From Streptococcus mitis (GTDB lineage Bacteria > Bacillota > Bacilli > Lactobacillales > Streptococcaceae): a DNA stretch of 64,000 nucleotides. The notes beneath the pieces were generated by a model. The model did not search any database and was not told the DNA's origin. It saw only the letters and a program-made list of their open reading frames with translations. Below, in pieces: positions 19,001 through 30,500 of this stretch (position 1 is the first letter of the stretch; each line of letters begins with the position of its first letter). The position numbers and the translations under genes are program-made. The stretch lies in contig NZ_CP012646.1 in the NCBI RefSeq assembly GCF_001281025.1, forward strand, positions 835,001 through 899,000, in the 5' to 3' direction.

Positions 19001-22000
19001 ATTTAACTTAGCTGAAGCTGAAGAAAAAGCATTTATTCAAGCACAACGTACTGCTGCAGAAAAAACAAAAGCGGCAGCAGAAGCTGTAGCAAATGCTCAA
19101 GGTACAGAAAATGAATTAGCTAAACTTCAAGAATTAGTAGACCGTCAAGATAGAATTGTAGAGGATGCACAAAAAGCATTAGATGATTTACATCTACGTA
19201 CAATTTCACCAACAGCACAAGACTTAGCTGAGAAAAAATTAAAAGCAGCAAAAGAACAACAAGCATCATTAAAAGCTGAATTAGATAAAGCAAAAGCTGG
19301 ATTACCAGATGTAGAAGCAAAAGTAAAATCAGCTCGTGATGAAGCTCTTGCAGCTGAAAAAGCTGTAGAAACAGCTCGTGAAGCATTAAAAACAGCAGCT
19401 GAGAAGAACTTAGCAAACCCAGAAATCGCAGCATATACATTAGGTGAGTATGGAAGTTATAAAGTAACAGTAAGATCTGTTGACTCAAATGGTGTTGTAA
19501 CAACTCCAACAGTAGGAAAAACAGATTCAGGAGAAGTTACAGAAGATGCAGTTGCAGAAACAACTTACTACATCGTAGTTTCTAAACCTGAAAAATCTTC
19601 TGGTGCAGAAGCTCAAAAACAAGCTGATTCAATGGAAAAAGGATTCAAGACTGGTTTACCAAATGATGCAGAAGTATCTGACTACAAACTAGTTGATCCA
19701 GAATCAGGTAAAAAAGTAAATTCTGTAACTACTGATGAAGGTACTTATGAAATTGATGAAAACACAGGTAAAGTGAACTTCACACCAGCTCCAGGATTTA
19801 TTGGTACGGCTAAACCTTTAACAGTTTCAGCTAATGTAACGTTAACAGGAGATGATGGTCAACCAGTAGTAGTAGAATCTTCAACTACTTACACACCAAC
19901 TGTATATGGTGTTAAACCATCTAATGATGAAACTAAAGGAAAACAAGGACAAACTCAAGAATCTAAATCAGGAAAAGATCGTTTCTCTGAATTAAACACA
20001 GGAACTAATACTCCAGATGGAACAAATGTAGACTGGACAACAGCGAAGTACTCATTAGAAGGCGCTGATGAAGAAGGTAAAGTTGTAGTAAAGGGCGAAG
20101 GAACATACACAATCGATAAAGATGGTAAAGTAACCTTCACACCAGAACCAAGCTTCAAAGGTAAAGCACAAGGAGTAGAGGTTAAAGTAGCTGTAACAGC
20201 AACAGACTCAGAAGGAAATAAAGTTGAAGTTACATCTAGTGGAAACTACACTCCAGAAGTGGAAGAAGTAGAACCAACTGCAGAACCAAAAGAGACAAGT
20301 GGAAAACAAGGTAGACCACAAACTCAAGATGCAACTACAATGTTTAAAGAAGGTGACGAATCAGCACCAATCAATAAATCTACAGTGAAACTTGTAGATC
20401 CAACAGGTGCAGAAGTCACAACAATGCCAGCTCTTAAAGATGGAAAAGAAGTCGGTACTTATACTTTAGATCCAGAAACTGGAGTGATTACATTCCAACC
20501 AAATAAAGACTTTACTGGAACACCAGATCCAGCGAAAGTAACAGCTGCAGATAAAAATGGAACAAAAGTTGAAACAACTTACACTCCAACTGTTACTCCA
20601 GTAGTACCAGAAGGACAAGATAAAACTACTACAAATTTACAAGGTAAACCCCAACAAAGTAGAGTAACCTTTACTCCGGGAGATAATGAATTCCCAATCG
20701 ATGATAAAGTACCAGCAACATTTGAAGATGGTACAACTAAAAAAGTAGTATCAGGAGAAGGAACATATACAGTAGATCCTGACGGAACTGTTCATTTCCA
20801 ACCTGAAGAACAGTTTACAGGTGTAGCTAAAGGTGTAACTGTAAAACGTGTTGATACAAACGGAACACCAGCTACTGCGAAATACACACCAATTGTTAAA
20901 CCAGTAGTACCAGAAGGATTCGATAATGTGACTACAGGCGTGCAAGGTCAAGAGCAAAATGGTAAACCTTACTTCAAACCAGGAAATGAAGCAGTGCCAA
21001 TCGATTACGATAAACCAGCAACACTACTTGATCCAGAAACGAAGCAACCTGTTCCTTCAAATGAACTTCCAGCGAAAGATCCAGAAGGAAATGTAATCGG
21101 TAAGTATACTTTAGATCCGACTACAGGAGTAGTGAAATTCACACCAATAGATAAAAGTTATGTAGGGCCAGTACAACCAGTAACAGTTCAACGTGTTGAT
21201 AAAAACAATACACCGGCAACAGCTGATTATACTCCAGTAATCGTAGGAGTTAAACCAACGGCTAAGCCAGCTGAATCAACGGATGTACAAGGTGCAACTC
21301 AAAAACAACCTATTACATTCAAAGGTGGAACTGCAGATTTAGAAGATCCAGTTGGAAACCCAATTAAATCAGATCCAGTTCCGATTAATCCAGGTTCAGT
21401 TACATTAGTAGGTGAAAATGGAAAACCAACTGATGAAGTAGTTGTAAAAGATCCAAAAGATCCAAGTAAAGTAATCGGTAAGTATACTCTTGTAAAAGAA
21501 CCTGGTAAAGATCCAGTTGCAGTATACACACCAGAAGACAAAACATATGTAGGACCAGTTCCACCGGTAACTATTCAAGCAGCAGATATGAATGGAACTC
21601 CAGTACAAACTACGTATACACCGAATATCACACCGGTTAAACCAACAGCAACACCAGCTAAAACAACAGATATTCAAGGTAAAGCACAAACAGGATTACC
21701 AGAATTCAAAGGTGGAAAAGTAACGGTTAATGGTGAAGAGAAAGTTGTTCCAATTGATGAAACAAAAGCTCCAAAACTAATCGATCCTAAGACAGGTAAT
21801 CCAGTTGATTCTGTAACAGTTGAAGGTGAAGGAACATACACAATCGAAGATGGTAAAGTGAAATTCCAACCACAACCACAATTTACAGGAACAGCTACAG
21901 GTGTAGAAGTTCAACGCGAAGATACAAACGGAACCGCTGTAAAAGCTAAATACACTCCAACGGTAACTCCAGTTAAACCAACAGGAGAAGACGTTACATC

Positions 22001-24008
22001 AGAAGATATTCAAGGTGCTGAACAAAATGGAACACCAAAATTCACACCAGGAAATCCTGATGTTGCAATTACAATTACTGATGATCAACCAGCGAAATTA
22101 ATCGATCCAGAAACAGGGAAGCCAACTGATAAAAACAAAGTAGTGACTCCTGGTGAAGGAACATACACGATCGATCCTAAGACTGGAGAAGTAACATTCC
22201 AACCAGAACCACAATTTTCAGGTCAAGCAACAGGGGTAACTGTTCAAGTGAAAGATGCGAACGGAACACCTGTAGAAGCAAACTACACACCTAAAGTTAA
22301 AGGTGTAACACCAACAGCAACACCAGCTAAATCTAAAGATATTCAAGGTAAACCACAAACAGGATTACCAGAATTCAAAGGTGGAACAGTAACGGTTAAT
22401 GGTGTACCAAAAACTGTTGAGATTGATGAAACAAAAGCACCTAAACTTCTTGATCCAGAAACAGGAGAACCAACTGATGAAGCAGTAGTAATTCCTGGAG
22501 AAGGAACATACACAATCGAAGATGGTAAAGTGAAATTCCAACCAGAACCACAATTTACTGGAAAAGGAGAAGGTGTAGAAGTTCAACGTGTTGATAAGAA
22601 TGGAACGCCAGTAACAGCTAAGTATACTCCAAAAGTAGTGCCAGTAACGCCAACTGGAGAAGATAAGACATCAGTAGGACCAAAAGGCCAACCACAAACA
22701 GGAACTCCAGAGTTTGAAGGTGGTTCAGCGAAAATCAATGGTAAAGAAGAAACTGTTGAAATTGATAAGGCTGTTCCAGCTAAACTAGTTGATCCTAAGA
22801 CAGGAGATCCAGTTGATTCAGTAACAGTTGAAGGAGAAGGAACATACACAATCGATAAAGATGGTAAAGTAACATTCACACCAGAACCAGAATTCCTAGG
22901 GACAGCTACAGGAGTAACTGTACAACGTGTAGATAAGAACGGAACTGAAGTAACGGCTAAATACACTCCAACAGTAACACCAGTAACAGCGACTGTAGAC
23001 AAAACTACAGAAGGACCTAAGAATACTCCTCAATCTGAAACTCCAGAGTTCACAGGAGACGTAGATTTAGATGTACCACCAACATTCTCTGATGGTTCAA
23101 CTAAGATGGTTGTTGACGGAGAAGGAACTTATACTATCGATAAAGATGGTAAAGTAACATTTACTCCAGAAGAAGATTACGTAGGAACTGGAGAAGGTGT
23201 AACTGTTGTAAGAAAAGATAAAGCAGGAAAAACAATTGCTGCTAAATACACTCCAACAGTTCGTCCAGGTACAGACTATGTAGATGAAAATGGTAAAGAA
23301 ATTCCAGGATTCCCAAGTAAAGATGGAGAAAAGCCTAAGGTAGATATTCCAGGATATAGATATAAAGAAACAATCACTGATGAGCATGGAAATACTCGTC
23401 ATATCTATGAACAAGTGAAAACATTCTTCAAGGATAAAGATGGAAATCCAATTCCAAATACTCCAACAGAAGAAGGCGAACAACCTAAGAAAGATATTCC
23501 AGGCTACCGCTTTGTGGAAACTAAACCACTTCCAAACGGAGATGTTGAACATGTCTACGAAAAAGTAACGCCACCAGCTCCAACACCTTCACCTGTTCCT
23601 CAACCAAATCCAGGTAATCAAAATATTACAATTTGGACAGATGAAAATGGTAATCCAGTGAAACCATCTGAACCAGGTTCTAAAGAGCCAGGAACAATTC
23701 CAGGTTACGAATACGTCAAGACCGTGACAGATTCAAATGGAAGTATCAGACATATCTTCAAGAAAGTTGAGATGCCAACTCCAAGACCAGTTGAGCCAGC
23801 TACTCCAGCAATGCCTGAACAGCCAGCTAAACCTCAAGTACCAGCTACTCCAGCACAACCAGTACAACCAACAGCAGTGAAAGAAGCTGAAGCTAAGCGT
23901 GAATTGCCAAATACTGGTACAGAAGACAATGCAAGCCTTGCAGCACTTGGACTTCTCGGAGTATTGAGCGGATTTGGTCTTGTAGCTCGCAAGAAGAAAG
24001 AAGATTAA
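16002..24008 (+). CDS. Giant YSIRK/LPxTG surface protein with CshA-type fibril repeats (novel head)
   Basis: A wall-anchored adhesin of about 2668 residues. Residues 13-44 are a YSIRK-type signal (YGIRKYSFGAAS, cleavage after VSA). Residues 45-280 are a Lys/Glu/Ala-rich helical segment almost identical to the next protein. Residues 285-1000 are a head region I do not recognise (GWIGWQDSTAPL, DKVNHNIKYVDNDGMSRDE). Residues 1004-1143 are a predicted coiled coil (AEKKLKAAKEQQASLK). Residues 1195-2422 hold about 11 CshA-type fibril repeats of roughly 100 residues, each ending in a TYTP-like motif followed by a QG linker. Three GYR-x-ET-x-HxYEKV repeats and a Pro-rich wall segment precede LPNTG (residue 2635), a hydrophobic helix and RKKKED. 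ATG 16002 is chosen by alignment with the paralogue; GGAGG lies 13 nt upstream, and an in-frame TTG at 15993 is possible. It probably forms surface fibrils that bind host or bacterial ligands; the ligand is unknown. Confidence 0.88.
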   Translation: MKDKQKDFRTEKYIRYGIRKYSFGAASVAIAAGLMFLGNGAVSATEVQGAETAVAATSAKKDNQNTAEVKPETEKTAEAKPEVKAEEAKKVNKAILEASIATLESKLSTAKFADATVISSAKEVLATAKAALAKAETNQADVDAQAETVSALSTVVTESNTAGFDNKQAAEKEATKAEAEKKATPAEKALSVATTTLTQVSSEAEVTNKLAETELAKADVKEENKAAVTAAVAKNQAVLAETKALLVDKSVTKEQVDAQLERLNESILAVYNELKNAGIGRDGKFAVALSANEGYTAASTELRKENGEFDGATGKSYKVLDGNNNYKIYVHGYQSENTEVPAANSGQAGISGRTDIPLSKTEAQKLGREAALWKGKLRATGKTNGNTIWGAGGSYEYLATEIYGYTYEQGNHYVYITDAKKRFTLSPEAEAAGYKIKDIKLSNLVPGTGYNEKTDTVEGYVASTLQNGVYDMRYIVTVEKDGQSQQVTFRDLTAGWIGWQDSTAPLIKGKSTMVTIGDKVNHNIKYVDNDGMSRDERAGYVYRSNGEKVVAGSKTAPGGTNGATFTAVDGSKVNTENGPQTVTAHTALNGNFTGSKTSINDVVPGLNYDPKTGDITGTASEAGIYTANVYAKDYNNTTNAKNQDWNMYGQEAHENITIAVAPKITVSNVEAYATKVPVSVSNGANKAEITMPDGTVTKLVVKDGKWTVAAGTTNTAVKEGDQLGDASATAASKINIPVTSDSTQYVGVDSIVAKATTDKVRADLQREVVKVKDANNKEYTATFNSATGKYTLPNEDAYVLKDNGDGTTTLTERRVYTDAKADGSVDYIVYEFTRTWNATSSAATLTEKVAEIRKNGEVTAVGDVTRTVTALPKAQTTDTKGVTVTVTYDSATNTWTASDGSTVTAEKSNAGWKISTDSGFKGYVAFREATGTDVASIQNDKPAGTSTSYADTQGNSVDLLKSPKANVAFEDKIDDESDDAQSETIKTKLTVTSPSGAKKEFNLAEAEEKAFIQAQRTAAEKTKAAAEAVANAQGTENELAKLQELVDRQDRIVEDAQKALDDLHLRTISPTAQDLAEKKLKAAKEQQASLKAELDKAKAGLPDVEAKVKSARDEALAAEKAVETAREALKTAAEKNLANPEIAAYTLGEYGSYKVTVRSVDSNGVVTTPTVGKTDSGEVTEDAVAETTYYIVVSKPEKSSGAEAQKQADSMEKGFKTGLPNDAEVSDYKLVDPESGKKVNSVTTDEGTYEIDENTGKVNFTPAPGFIGTAKPLTVSANVTLTGDDGQPVVVESSTTYTPTVYGVKPSNDETKGKQGQTQESKSGKDRFSELNTGTNTPDGTNVDWTTAKYSLEGADEEGKVVVKGEGTYTIDKDGKVTFTPEPSFKGKAQGVEVKVAVTATDSEGNKVEVTSSGNYTPEVEEVEPTAEPKETSGKQGRPQTQDATTMFKEGDESAPINKSTVKLVDPTGAEVTTMPALKDGKEVGTYTLDPETGVITFQPNKDFTGTPDPAKVTAADKNGTKVETTYTPTVTPVVPEGQDKTTTNLQGKPQQSRVTFTPGDNEFPIDDKVPATFEDGTTKKVVSGEGTYTVDPDGTVHFQPEEQFTGVAKGVTVKRVDTNGTPATAKYTPIVKPVVPEGFDNVTTGVQGQEQNGKPYFKPGNEAVPIDYDKPATLLDPETKQPVPSNELPAKDPEGNVIGKYTLDPTTGVVKFTPIDKSYVGPVQPVTVQRVDKNNTPATADYTPVIVGVKPTAKPAESTDVQGATQKQPITFKGGTADLEDPVGNPIKSDPVPINPGSVTLVGENGKPTDEVVVKDPKDPSKVIGKYTLVKEPGKDPVAVYTPEDKTYVGPVPPVTIQAADMNGTPVQTTYTPNITPVKPTATPAKTTDIQGKAQTGLPEFKGGKVTVNGEEKVVPIDETKAPKLIDPKTGNPVDSVTVEGEGTYTIEDGKVKFQPQPQFTGTATGVEVQREDTNGTAVKAKYTPTVTPVKPTGEDVTSEDIQGAEQNGTPKFTPGNPDVAITITDDQPAKLIDPETGKPTDKNKVVTPGEGTYTIDPKTGEVTFQPEPQFSGQATGVTVQVKDANGTPVEANYTPKVKGVTPTATPAKSKDIQGKPQTGLPEFKGGTVTVNGVPKTVEIDETKAPKLLDPETGEPTDEAVVIPGEGTYTIEDGKVKFQPEPQFTGKGEGVEVQRVDKNGTPVTAKYTPKVVPVTPTGEDKTSVGPKGQPQTGTPEFEGGSAKINGKEETVEIDKAVPAKLVDPKTGDPVDSVTVEGEGTYTIDKDGKVTFTPEPEFLGTATGVTVQRVDKNGTEVTAKYTPTVTPVTATVDKTTEGPKNTPQSETPEFTGDVDLDVPPTFSDGSTKMVVDGEGTYTIDKDGKVTFTPEEDYVGTGEGVTVVRKDKAGKTIAAKYTPTVRPGTDYVDENGKEIPGFPSKDGEKPKVDIPGYRYKETITDEHGNTRHIYEQVKTFFKDKDGNPIPNTPTEEGEQPKKDIPGYRFVETKPLPNGDVEHVYEKVTPPAPTPSPVPQPNPGNQNITIWTDENGNPVKPSEPGSKEPGTIPGYEYVKTVTDSNGSIRHIFKKVEMPTPRPVEPATPAMPEQPAKPQVPATPAQPVQPTAVKEAEAKRELPNTGTEDNASLAALGLLGVLSGFGLVARKKKED
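19583..23265 (+). repeat. CshA-type fibril repeat array in the first adhesin
   Basis: About 11 protein-level repeats of some 95-115 residues, the first divergent. Common elements are a QG-containing start, GEGTYTID, a xFTPEPxFxG strand and a closing KYTPxVxPV. DNA copies are diverged, which indicates old duplications. Confidence 0.8.
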
Positions 24009-24050
24009 GCTAACTAATTAGTAATTTGTTAATCTAATCCACATCAAATA

Positions 24051-24080
24051 GAAAACCGATGATTTATTTCATCGGTTTTT
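24051..24080 (+). terminator. Intrinsic terminator after the first adhesin
   Basis: A 10-bp stem AAACCGATGA/TCATCGGTTT with a 6-nt loop and a TTTTTT tail. Confidence 0.85.
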
Positions 24081-24440
24081 TGGCTCTAAGCTAACTTAAA
24101 TGAGAATTTTTAAAAGCTAAATCAGAAATTCTAAATGAATTTAGTTGAGGTTGGCATTCAATATAGTTTTAAACATCAAAATACATATGATGAAAGATTT
24201 TTTTAAAAAAATCAAACGGGTTAAATTAATAAATATACAAAAATAAAATATCTAGCAATGGAAATTAATGAAAATTATATATATATATATAGCAACTTTA
24301 AAAAGGTGTTGAAATGAAAAAATATTGAAAAAGAGCTAAAATTATTGATTATTTTATATAATTCAGATAATTTCGACTATTTTTTAGAGAATGATATAAA
24401 TAAAAATTTAAATTATTTATGTTATTTTCAAGCAAATAAA

Positions 24441-24469
24441 TTGAATATATCTAGCTAGTGTGATAGAAT
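24441..24469 (+). promoter_or_regulatory. Promoter of the second adhesin
   Basis: TTGAAT at 24441-24446, a 17-bp spacer, and TAGAAT at 24464-24469 with a TG extension. The transcript would have a leader of about 125 nt. Confidence 0.65.
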
Positions 24470-24512
24470 GAATATACATGTTTCAGAAAAAATATAGTAC
24501 TTGAGGCAATTC

Positions 24513-24575
24513 CTTCATTTATAAATGAAATGAAGTGGTTTTGGTTTTTACTATATCATCTATAAACATGATATA
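24513..24575 (+). promoter_or_regulatory. Two hairpins in the leader of the second adhesin
   Basis: CTTCATTT/AAATGAAG (8 bp), then TGGTTTTGGTTTTTA, resembling a weak terminator. It is followed by TATATCAT/ATGATATA (8 bp), ending 5 nt before the AAGGAGG ribosome site. Either could tune transcription or translation. Confidence 0.4.
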
Positions 24576-24599
24576 AAAAAAAGGAGGTTGTTAGTCTAG

Positions 24600-27500
24600 A
24601 TGAAAGGCAAGCAACAACAAGATTTTAGAACAGAAAAGTACATTCGTTACGGTATTCGTAAATATAGCTTTGGAGCAGCATCAGTAGCCATTGCAGCTGG
24701 TTTAATGTTCCTTGGAAATGGTGCAGTATCAGCGACGGAAGTGCAATCAGTGGAAACAACTATCTCAACTCCTGCTCCTAGTCAAGATGATAAGGAAAAG
24801 GCTGAGGCTAAAGTTGAAACAGTAGAAACTGTAAGACCAGAAACTGAAACAGCTACTGAAGTGAAACCTGAAGTTAAAGTAGCAAATAAAGCTACACTTG
24901 AAGCTAAAGTTGCGGCTTTAGAATCTAAACTTTCTAACGCTAAATACGCAGACGCTTCAGTAGTAAGTTCAGCTAAGGACGTACTGGCAACAGCTAAAGC
25001 GACTCTTGCAAAAGCAGATGCTAGTCAAGTAGAAGTAGACAAACAAGTTGAAACTGTTGTAGCTTTGAGCACAGTTGTCGCTGAGTCTGATGTAGCTGGC
25101 TTAGAAAAGAAAGAAGCAGCTGATAAGGAAGCAGCAAAAGCTGAAGCAGAAAAAACTGCTACTCCCGCTGAAAAAGCTCTTTCAGTAGCAACAACAACAC
25201 TTACACAAGTTTCATCAGAAGCTGAAGTAACTAACAAATTGGCTGAGACTGAACTAGCTAAGTCTGACGTTAAAGAAGAGAATAAAGCAGCAGTTACAGC
25301 AGCGGTAGCTAAAAACCAAGCAGTTCTTGCTGAAACAAAAACTCTTTTGGCCGACAAGAGTGTTACAAAAGAGCAAGTAGATGCTCAACTAGAACGCCTC
25401 AATGAATCAATCCTTGCAGTTTACAATGAATTGAAAAATGCTGGAATCAACCGTGATGGTAAGTTCTCATATGTATTAGCTGATATAGCTGAAACTGTAA
25501 CAGAACCACCTCTTTCAGAAGAAGAGCAAGCAAATCACTGGAAGAAGTATGCAGATAAAAACACAGAGCGTTTGACTAAACAAATCAAATGGTTCGATAT
25601 TGCTAACAGTAAAGCAACAGTAGAAAATCTTGGTGAAGGTGATAGACTTAAAGTAGGAACAAAATTCACACAAGAAATTTCACCTGGATATGTTGTAACC
25701 TTAACAGTTACTAAGTTGGCACCATTTAACTCTACTGATGAGTATAAAAAACGTGGTGGAGCAGGATACGATGCTAATGCACAAAACGTATACAAAGACA
25801 ATACTCCAGCTGAGTTGAAAGTCGTAAAACAAGGTTCATATTCTGTTGCGAAAACAAACGGAATGGATACACAAGGTAAAACAGTTATTCAATCTGTAGT
25901 TGATGGAGCTAACGTAGGGGTGGAATTCTCTGTTAAATCAACTTTAAACGGGAAAGAAGTACCTTCAAACGTTGTATTCTTAACGGGGGAAGAAGCTGGT
26001 TCATCTGAAGTTGAAATCTATAAAACAGATGGTGATGGTTTTGAGTTAGTAACTGAGTTATCAAATTCTACTGTAGCAGGTAAAGAAACAGCTCGTTCAT
26101 ACATTGGAGAAATCTATGAACGCAGAACAGTGGCTACTGCAGGTCATGGACAAAATCGTACAGATGGCCAATTAGGTATTTCTTACACGCTTGAAGGCTC
26201 TGGTAAACCAGCTTTTGCTCCATTTTTAGCAGATAAAGGTGCAGGATTCTTCAATACAACAGTTACATCAGATACAGTAATTACAGCAACTGCAAAAGAT
26301 GGAACTATTCATGCGGATGGATTAGGAACACAAGTTTTCGGACCAGTATCAACTCACCGTGATTCAGGTTTCTCCACTCCATTGGTAATGACTCGTAATG
26401 CCAAAAATATTGGTATGTATATTATGTCTAATGGTCAACAAGGGTCTATGCTTGGATTTATGGTCCTAGATGAAGGGGATGCTCCTGCATCATACGGACG
26501 TGTAGCCCATTCTATTTCTAAATCTAATGGACAAAAACAACCATACCTAGGTTCTGTTCCAGCTGATGTTGACGTTCGTACAACTCCAATTAACAAAACA
26601 ACTGCATTTGTATACGATGATATCAATGGTATCGGTGATGCGGATGAAGGCGCTCGTCAATTGATGGGTGACGATGTTGCTCCAAATGATAACTATAAGT
26701 TGAAAAAAGTTAATGCCGGAACTTATTCAATGACCTTCGATGCTCACCTAGACGGTGAATCAAAAGCATACGTTAATGGTTGGATTGACTTTAACGGAAA
26801 TGGTAAGTTTGATGAAGGTGAAGCTGCAGGTGTAACAGAAGTAACACAAGATGGTAAAGTAACGCTTACTTGGACAAATGATTACCAAAACGTAGATACA
26901 TCTGCTACTAAACTAGCAACACGTTTGCGTATTGCATACGACAAAGCTGACGTTAAAGAAGCTACAGGTATTGCCTACTCAGGTGAGGTAGAAGACTTCC
27001 AAATCCAACAAACAATTCCACCACGTGGTACAAAACAAGAAACTAAAGATGTTCAAGGTGCTACTCAAACATCTACTGTAGCATTTAATGCATACGGTCA
27101 AAAGAACTATGATTTTGATAAAGATAATGCTATTGATACGACAGTTAAATCACAAATCGTTAAACCAGATGGTACATTAGTAACAGATGCTGATCTAGTA
27201 GATGGATACTATGTAGTACCAGGGCAAGGTAAATACAAGATTACTGATAATGGTGCAAATGTAGATGTAGAATTTATCCCAGAAGCAAACTTTGTAGGTA
27301 CAGCAGATGGTATCACCATCCGTCGTACTGATATCAACGGTAATACCACTGGTTGGGGTAATGAAGGACGTCAAATCGTCGGTGGTGAAGGAGATGCTAA
27401 AGACCAACTAAACCTAGTAAGTGAACAAGTTCAATTAACTGGATTGGCAGCTAAAGGTTCTATGGATGGTCGTTACATCCCAACAGTAACTCCAAAAGAA

Positions 27501-30500
27501 ATTGTTGGAAAACCTGAAGAATCAACAGATATCCAAGGAAAACCACAAACTAAAACACCTAAATTCTCAATCAATGTAGATAAAGATGGTGACGGAACTG
27601 CACCAGATGCAGTAACACCAAGTGTACAATACCCAGCTAAATTGGTAGATCCAGCGACTGGACAACCAACAGATGAAAAAACTGTAACTGTAAAAGGTGA
27701 AGGAACTTATACAATTGATCCAACAACTGGAGCGGTAACATTCACTCCAGAACCACAATTTACAGGAACTGCTAAAGGCATTGATGTATCATTAACAGCA
27801 CCAGTAGGTCAAGACAAAAATGGTCAACCTGCAACAGCTACTGCTACTGCTAAGTACACACCAACTGTAACAGGTGTAACCCCAACAGCAGCACCATCTA
27901 CTTCAACTGGTGTTCAAGGTGAAATTCAAAAAGGAACACCAACATTTACAGAAGGAAATACAGAAGTACCAATTAAAGAAAACTCTGTAAAACTTCTTAA
28001 TGCAGATGGAACAGAAGCAAATGGACCAGTAGATGCTTTAGATGAAAAAGGTAATAAGGTTGGTGAATACACTGTTGACCCAGCGACAGGAGAAGTAACC
28101 TTCAAACCAACAGACAAATCTTACACTGGTAAAGTACAACCAGCTAAAGTTCAAGCTGAAGATAAGAATGGAACAAAAGTTTCTACAACTTACACACCAT
28201 CTATCGTAGGTGTAACACCAACAGCAACTCCAGATGAATCAGCAGGAGTACAAGGTGAAACACAAGAAGGAACAGTATCATTCGCACCAGGTGAAACAAC
28301 AATTGATGGTGAGAAGAAATCAGTTCCAATCAAAGCAAACTCAGCTAAATTGTTGAATGCAGATGGAACAGAAGCAAATGGGCCAGTCGATGCATTAGAT
28401 GAAAATGGTAAAAAGGTTGGTGAATACACAATTGACCCAGCTACTAACAAAGTAACCTTCACACCAACTGATAAGACTTATGTTGGTAAAGTTCAACCAG
28501 CTAAAGTTCAAGCTGAAGACGAAAATGGAACAAAAGTTTCGACAACTTATACCCCAACAATTGTAGGAGTAACTCCAACATCTACGCCAGCTACAACAAC
28601 AGATGTACAAGGTAAAACTCAAGAAAGCACAGTTTCATTTGAAGCTGGTAAGACAACGATTGACGGTAAAGAGAAATCTGTAAAAATCGATCCAGATACT
28701 TACACACTTCTAGATGAAGATGGAAAACCAGCTAAAGAGGTACCGGCTAAAGATCCAGAAGGAAACGTAATTGGTAAATATACTCTTAAAACTGTAGATG
28801 GAAAAGCTGTTGCAGTATTCGAGCCAACAGATAAAACATATTCAGGAGATGTACAACCAGTACGCGTTCAAGCTAAAGATAAAAATGGAACAGCTGTAGA
28901 AACAACTTACACACCGAAGATTACTCCTGTAACACCAACAGCAGAAGCAGCTAAATCAGAAGCTATCCAAGGTGACACTCAAAAAGGAACACCTTCATTC
29001 GTTCCTGGAGACAACATTGCTCCAATTAAAGAGAATTCATACAAACTTCTAGATAAAGAAGGAAATGAAGTTCCAGCAGGACAAACAACTCCAGCTTATG
29101 CTGAAGACGGAGTAACGCCAGTAGGTACTTACTCAATCGATCCAGCAACAGGAGAAGTAACCTTCACACCAACAGATAAATCATACACTGGTAAAATAAC
29201 ACCAGCTAATGTTCAAGCAGAAGACACAAATGGAACTAAAGTTTCAACAACTTATACTCCATCAATCATTCCTGCACAACCAGAAGCAGAACCTGCTAAA
29301 ACTGTTGATGTTCAAGGTGCAACTCAAACTGGTAAACCAGAATTCCAAGGTGGAACAGCTATGGTTAACGGTGAAGAGAAAACTGTAGAAATGGACGATA
29401 CAGTACCAGCTAAATTGGTAGATCCTAAGACTGGAGATAAAGTAGATTCATTAACTGTTGAAGGCGAAGGAACATATACAGTAGCTCCAGACGGCACAGT
29501 AACCTTCAAGCCAGAACCAAAATTCACAGGTGTAGCTAAAGGTGTTGAAGTAGTTCGTCAAGATAAGAACGGAACTCCAGCTAAGGCAACCTACACACCA
29601 GAAGTTAAACCAGTAACACCAACAGGAACAGGCGCTGTAACAGAAGATGTTCAAGGTTCAACTCAAACAGGTAAACCTGAATTCAAGGGTGGAACAGTAA
29701 CAATCGATGGTAAAGAGAAAACTGTTGAAATCAATGAAGATAAACCAGCTAAATTGGTTGATCCAAAAACAGGAAATCCAGTTGATTCAGTAACCATCGA
29801 AGGCGAAGGAACATACACAGTAGCTCCAGACGGAACAGTTACCTTTACACCAGCGAAGAACTTCACAGGTAAGGGAACTGGTGTCACAGTTCAACGCGAA
29901 GATAAGAACGGCACACCAGTAACAGCTAAGTACACACCAGTTGTAAAACCAGCAACACCAACAAGTTCAGATGTTATCAATACAAATGTTCAAGGTGCAA
30001 TTCAAGAAGGAACACCAACATTTGAAGGTGGAAAAGTAATTGTAAACGGTAAAGAAAAAACTGTTGAAATCGATGAAACTGTAAAACCTACATTTGACGA
30101 TGGCACAACTGAGAAGAAAGTACCAGGCGAAGGAACTTACACAATCGACGAGAACGGTAAAGTAACCTTCACACCAGAGAAAACATTCACTGGCCAAGCG
30201 AAAGGTGTAACAGTTAAACGTGTGGATAAGAATGGTACACCAATCACAGCTAAGTACACCCCTGTAGTCGTTCCAGTAACACCAACTTCAAAAGATTCTG
30301 AATCAGAAGGTCCTAAAGGACAAACTCAATCAGGAACACCAACATTTGAAGGTGGAAAAGTTACAATCAACGGTAAGGAAGTTCCAGTTGAAATCGATGA
30401 AACTGTAAAACCAACATTTGACGATGGCACAACTGAGAAGAAAGTACCAGGTGAAGGAACATACACAATCGATGAAAACGGTAATGTAACCTTCACACCA

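Larger units (their letters stand above)
24081..24599 (+). other. AT-rich leader and promoter region of the second adhesin
   Basis: No gene is supported in these 519 bp. An alternating AT run lies at 24276-24291. The promoter at 24441-24469, two hairpins (24513-24535 and 24552-24575) and the AAGGAGG site at 24581 are the only readable signals. Confidence 0.6.

Noticed and set aside
24276..24291. Alternating AT run as a phase-variation tract
   Set aside because: It is only about 16 bases, lies 165 bp upstream of the predicted promoter, and ordinary AT richness explains it better.
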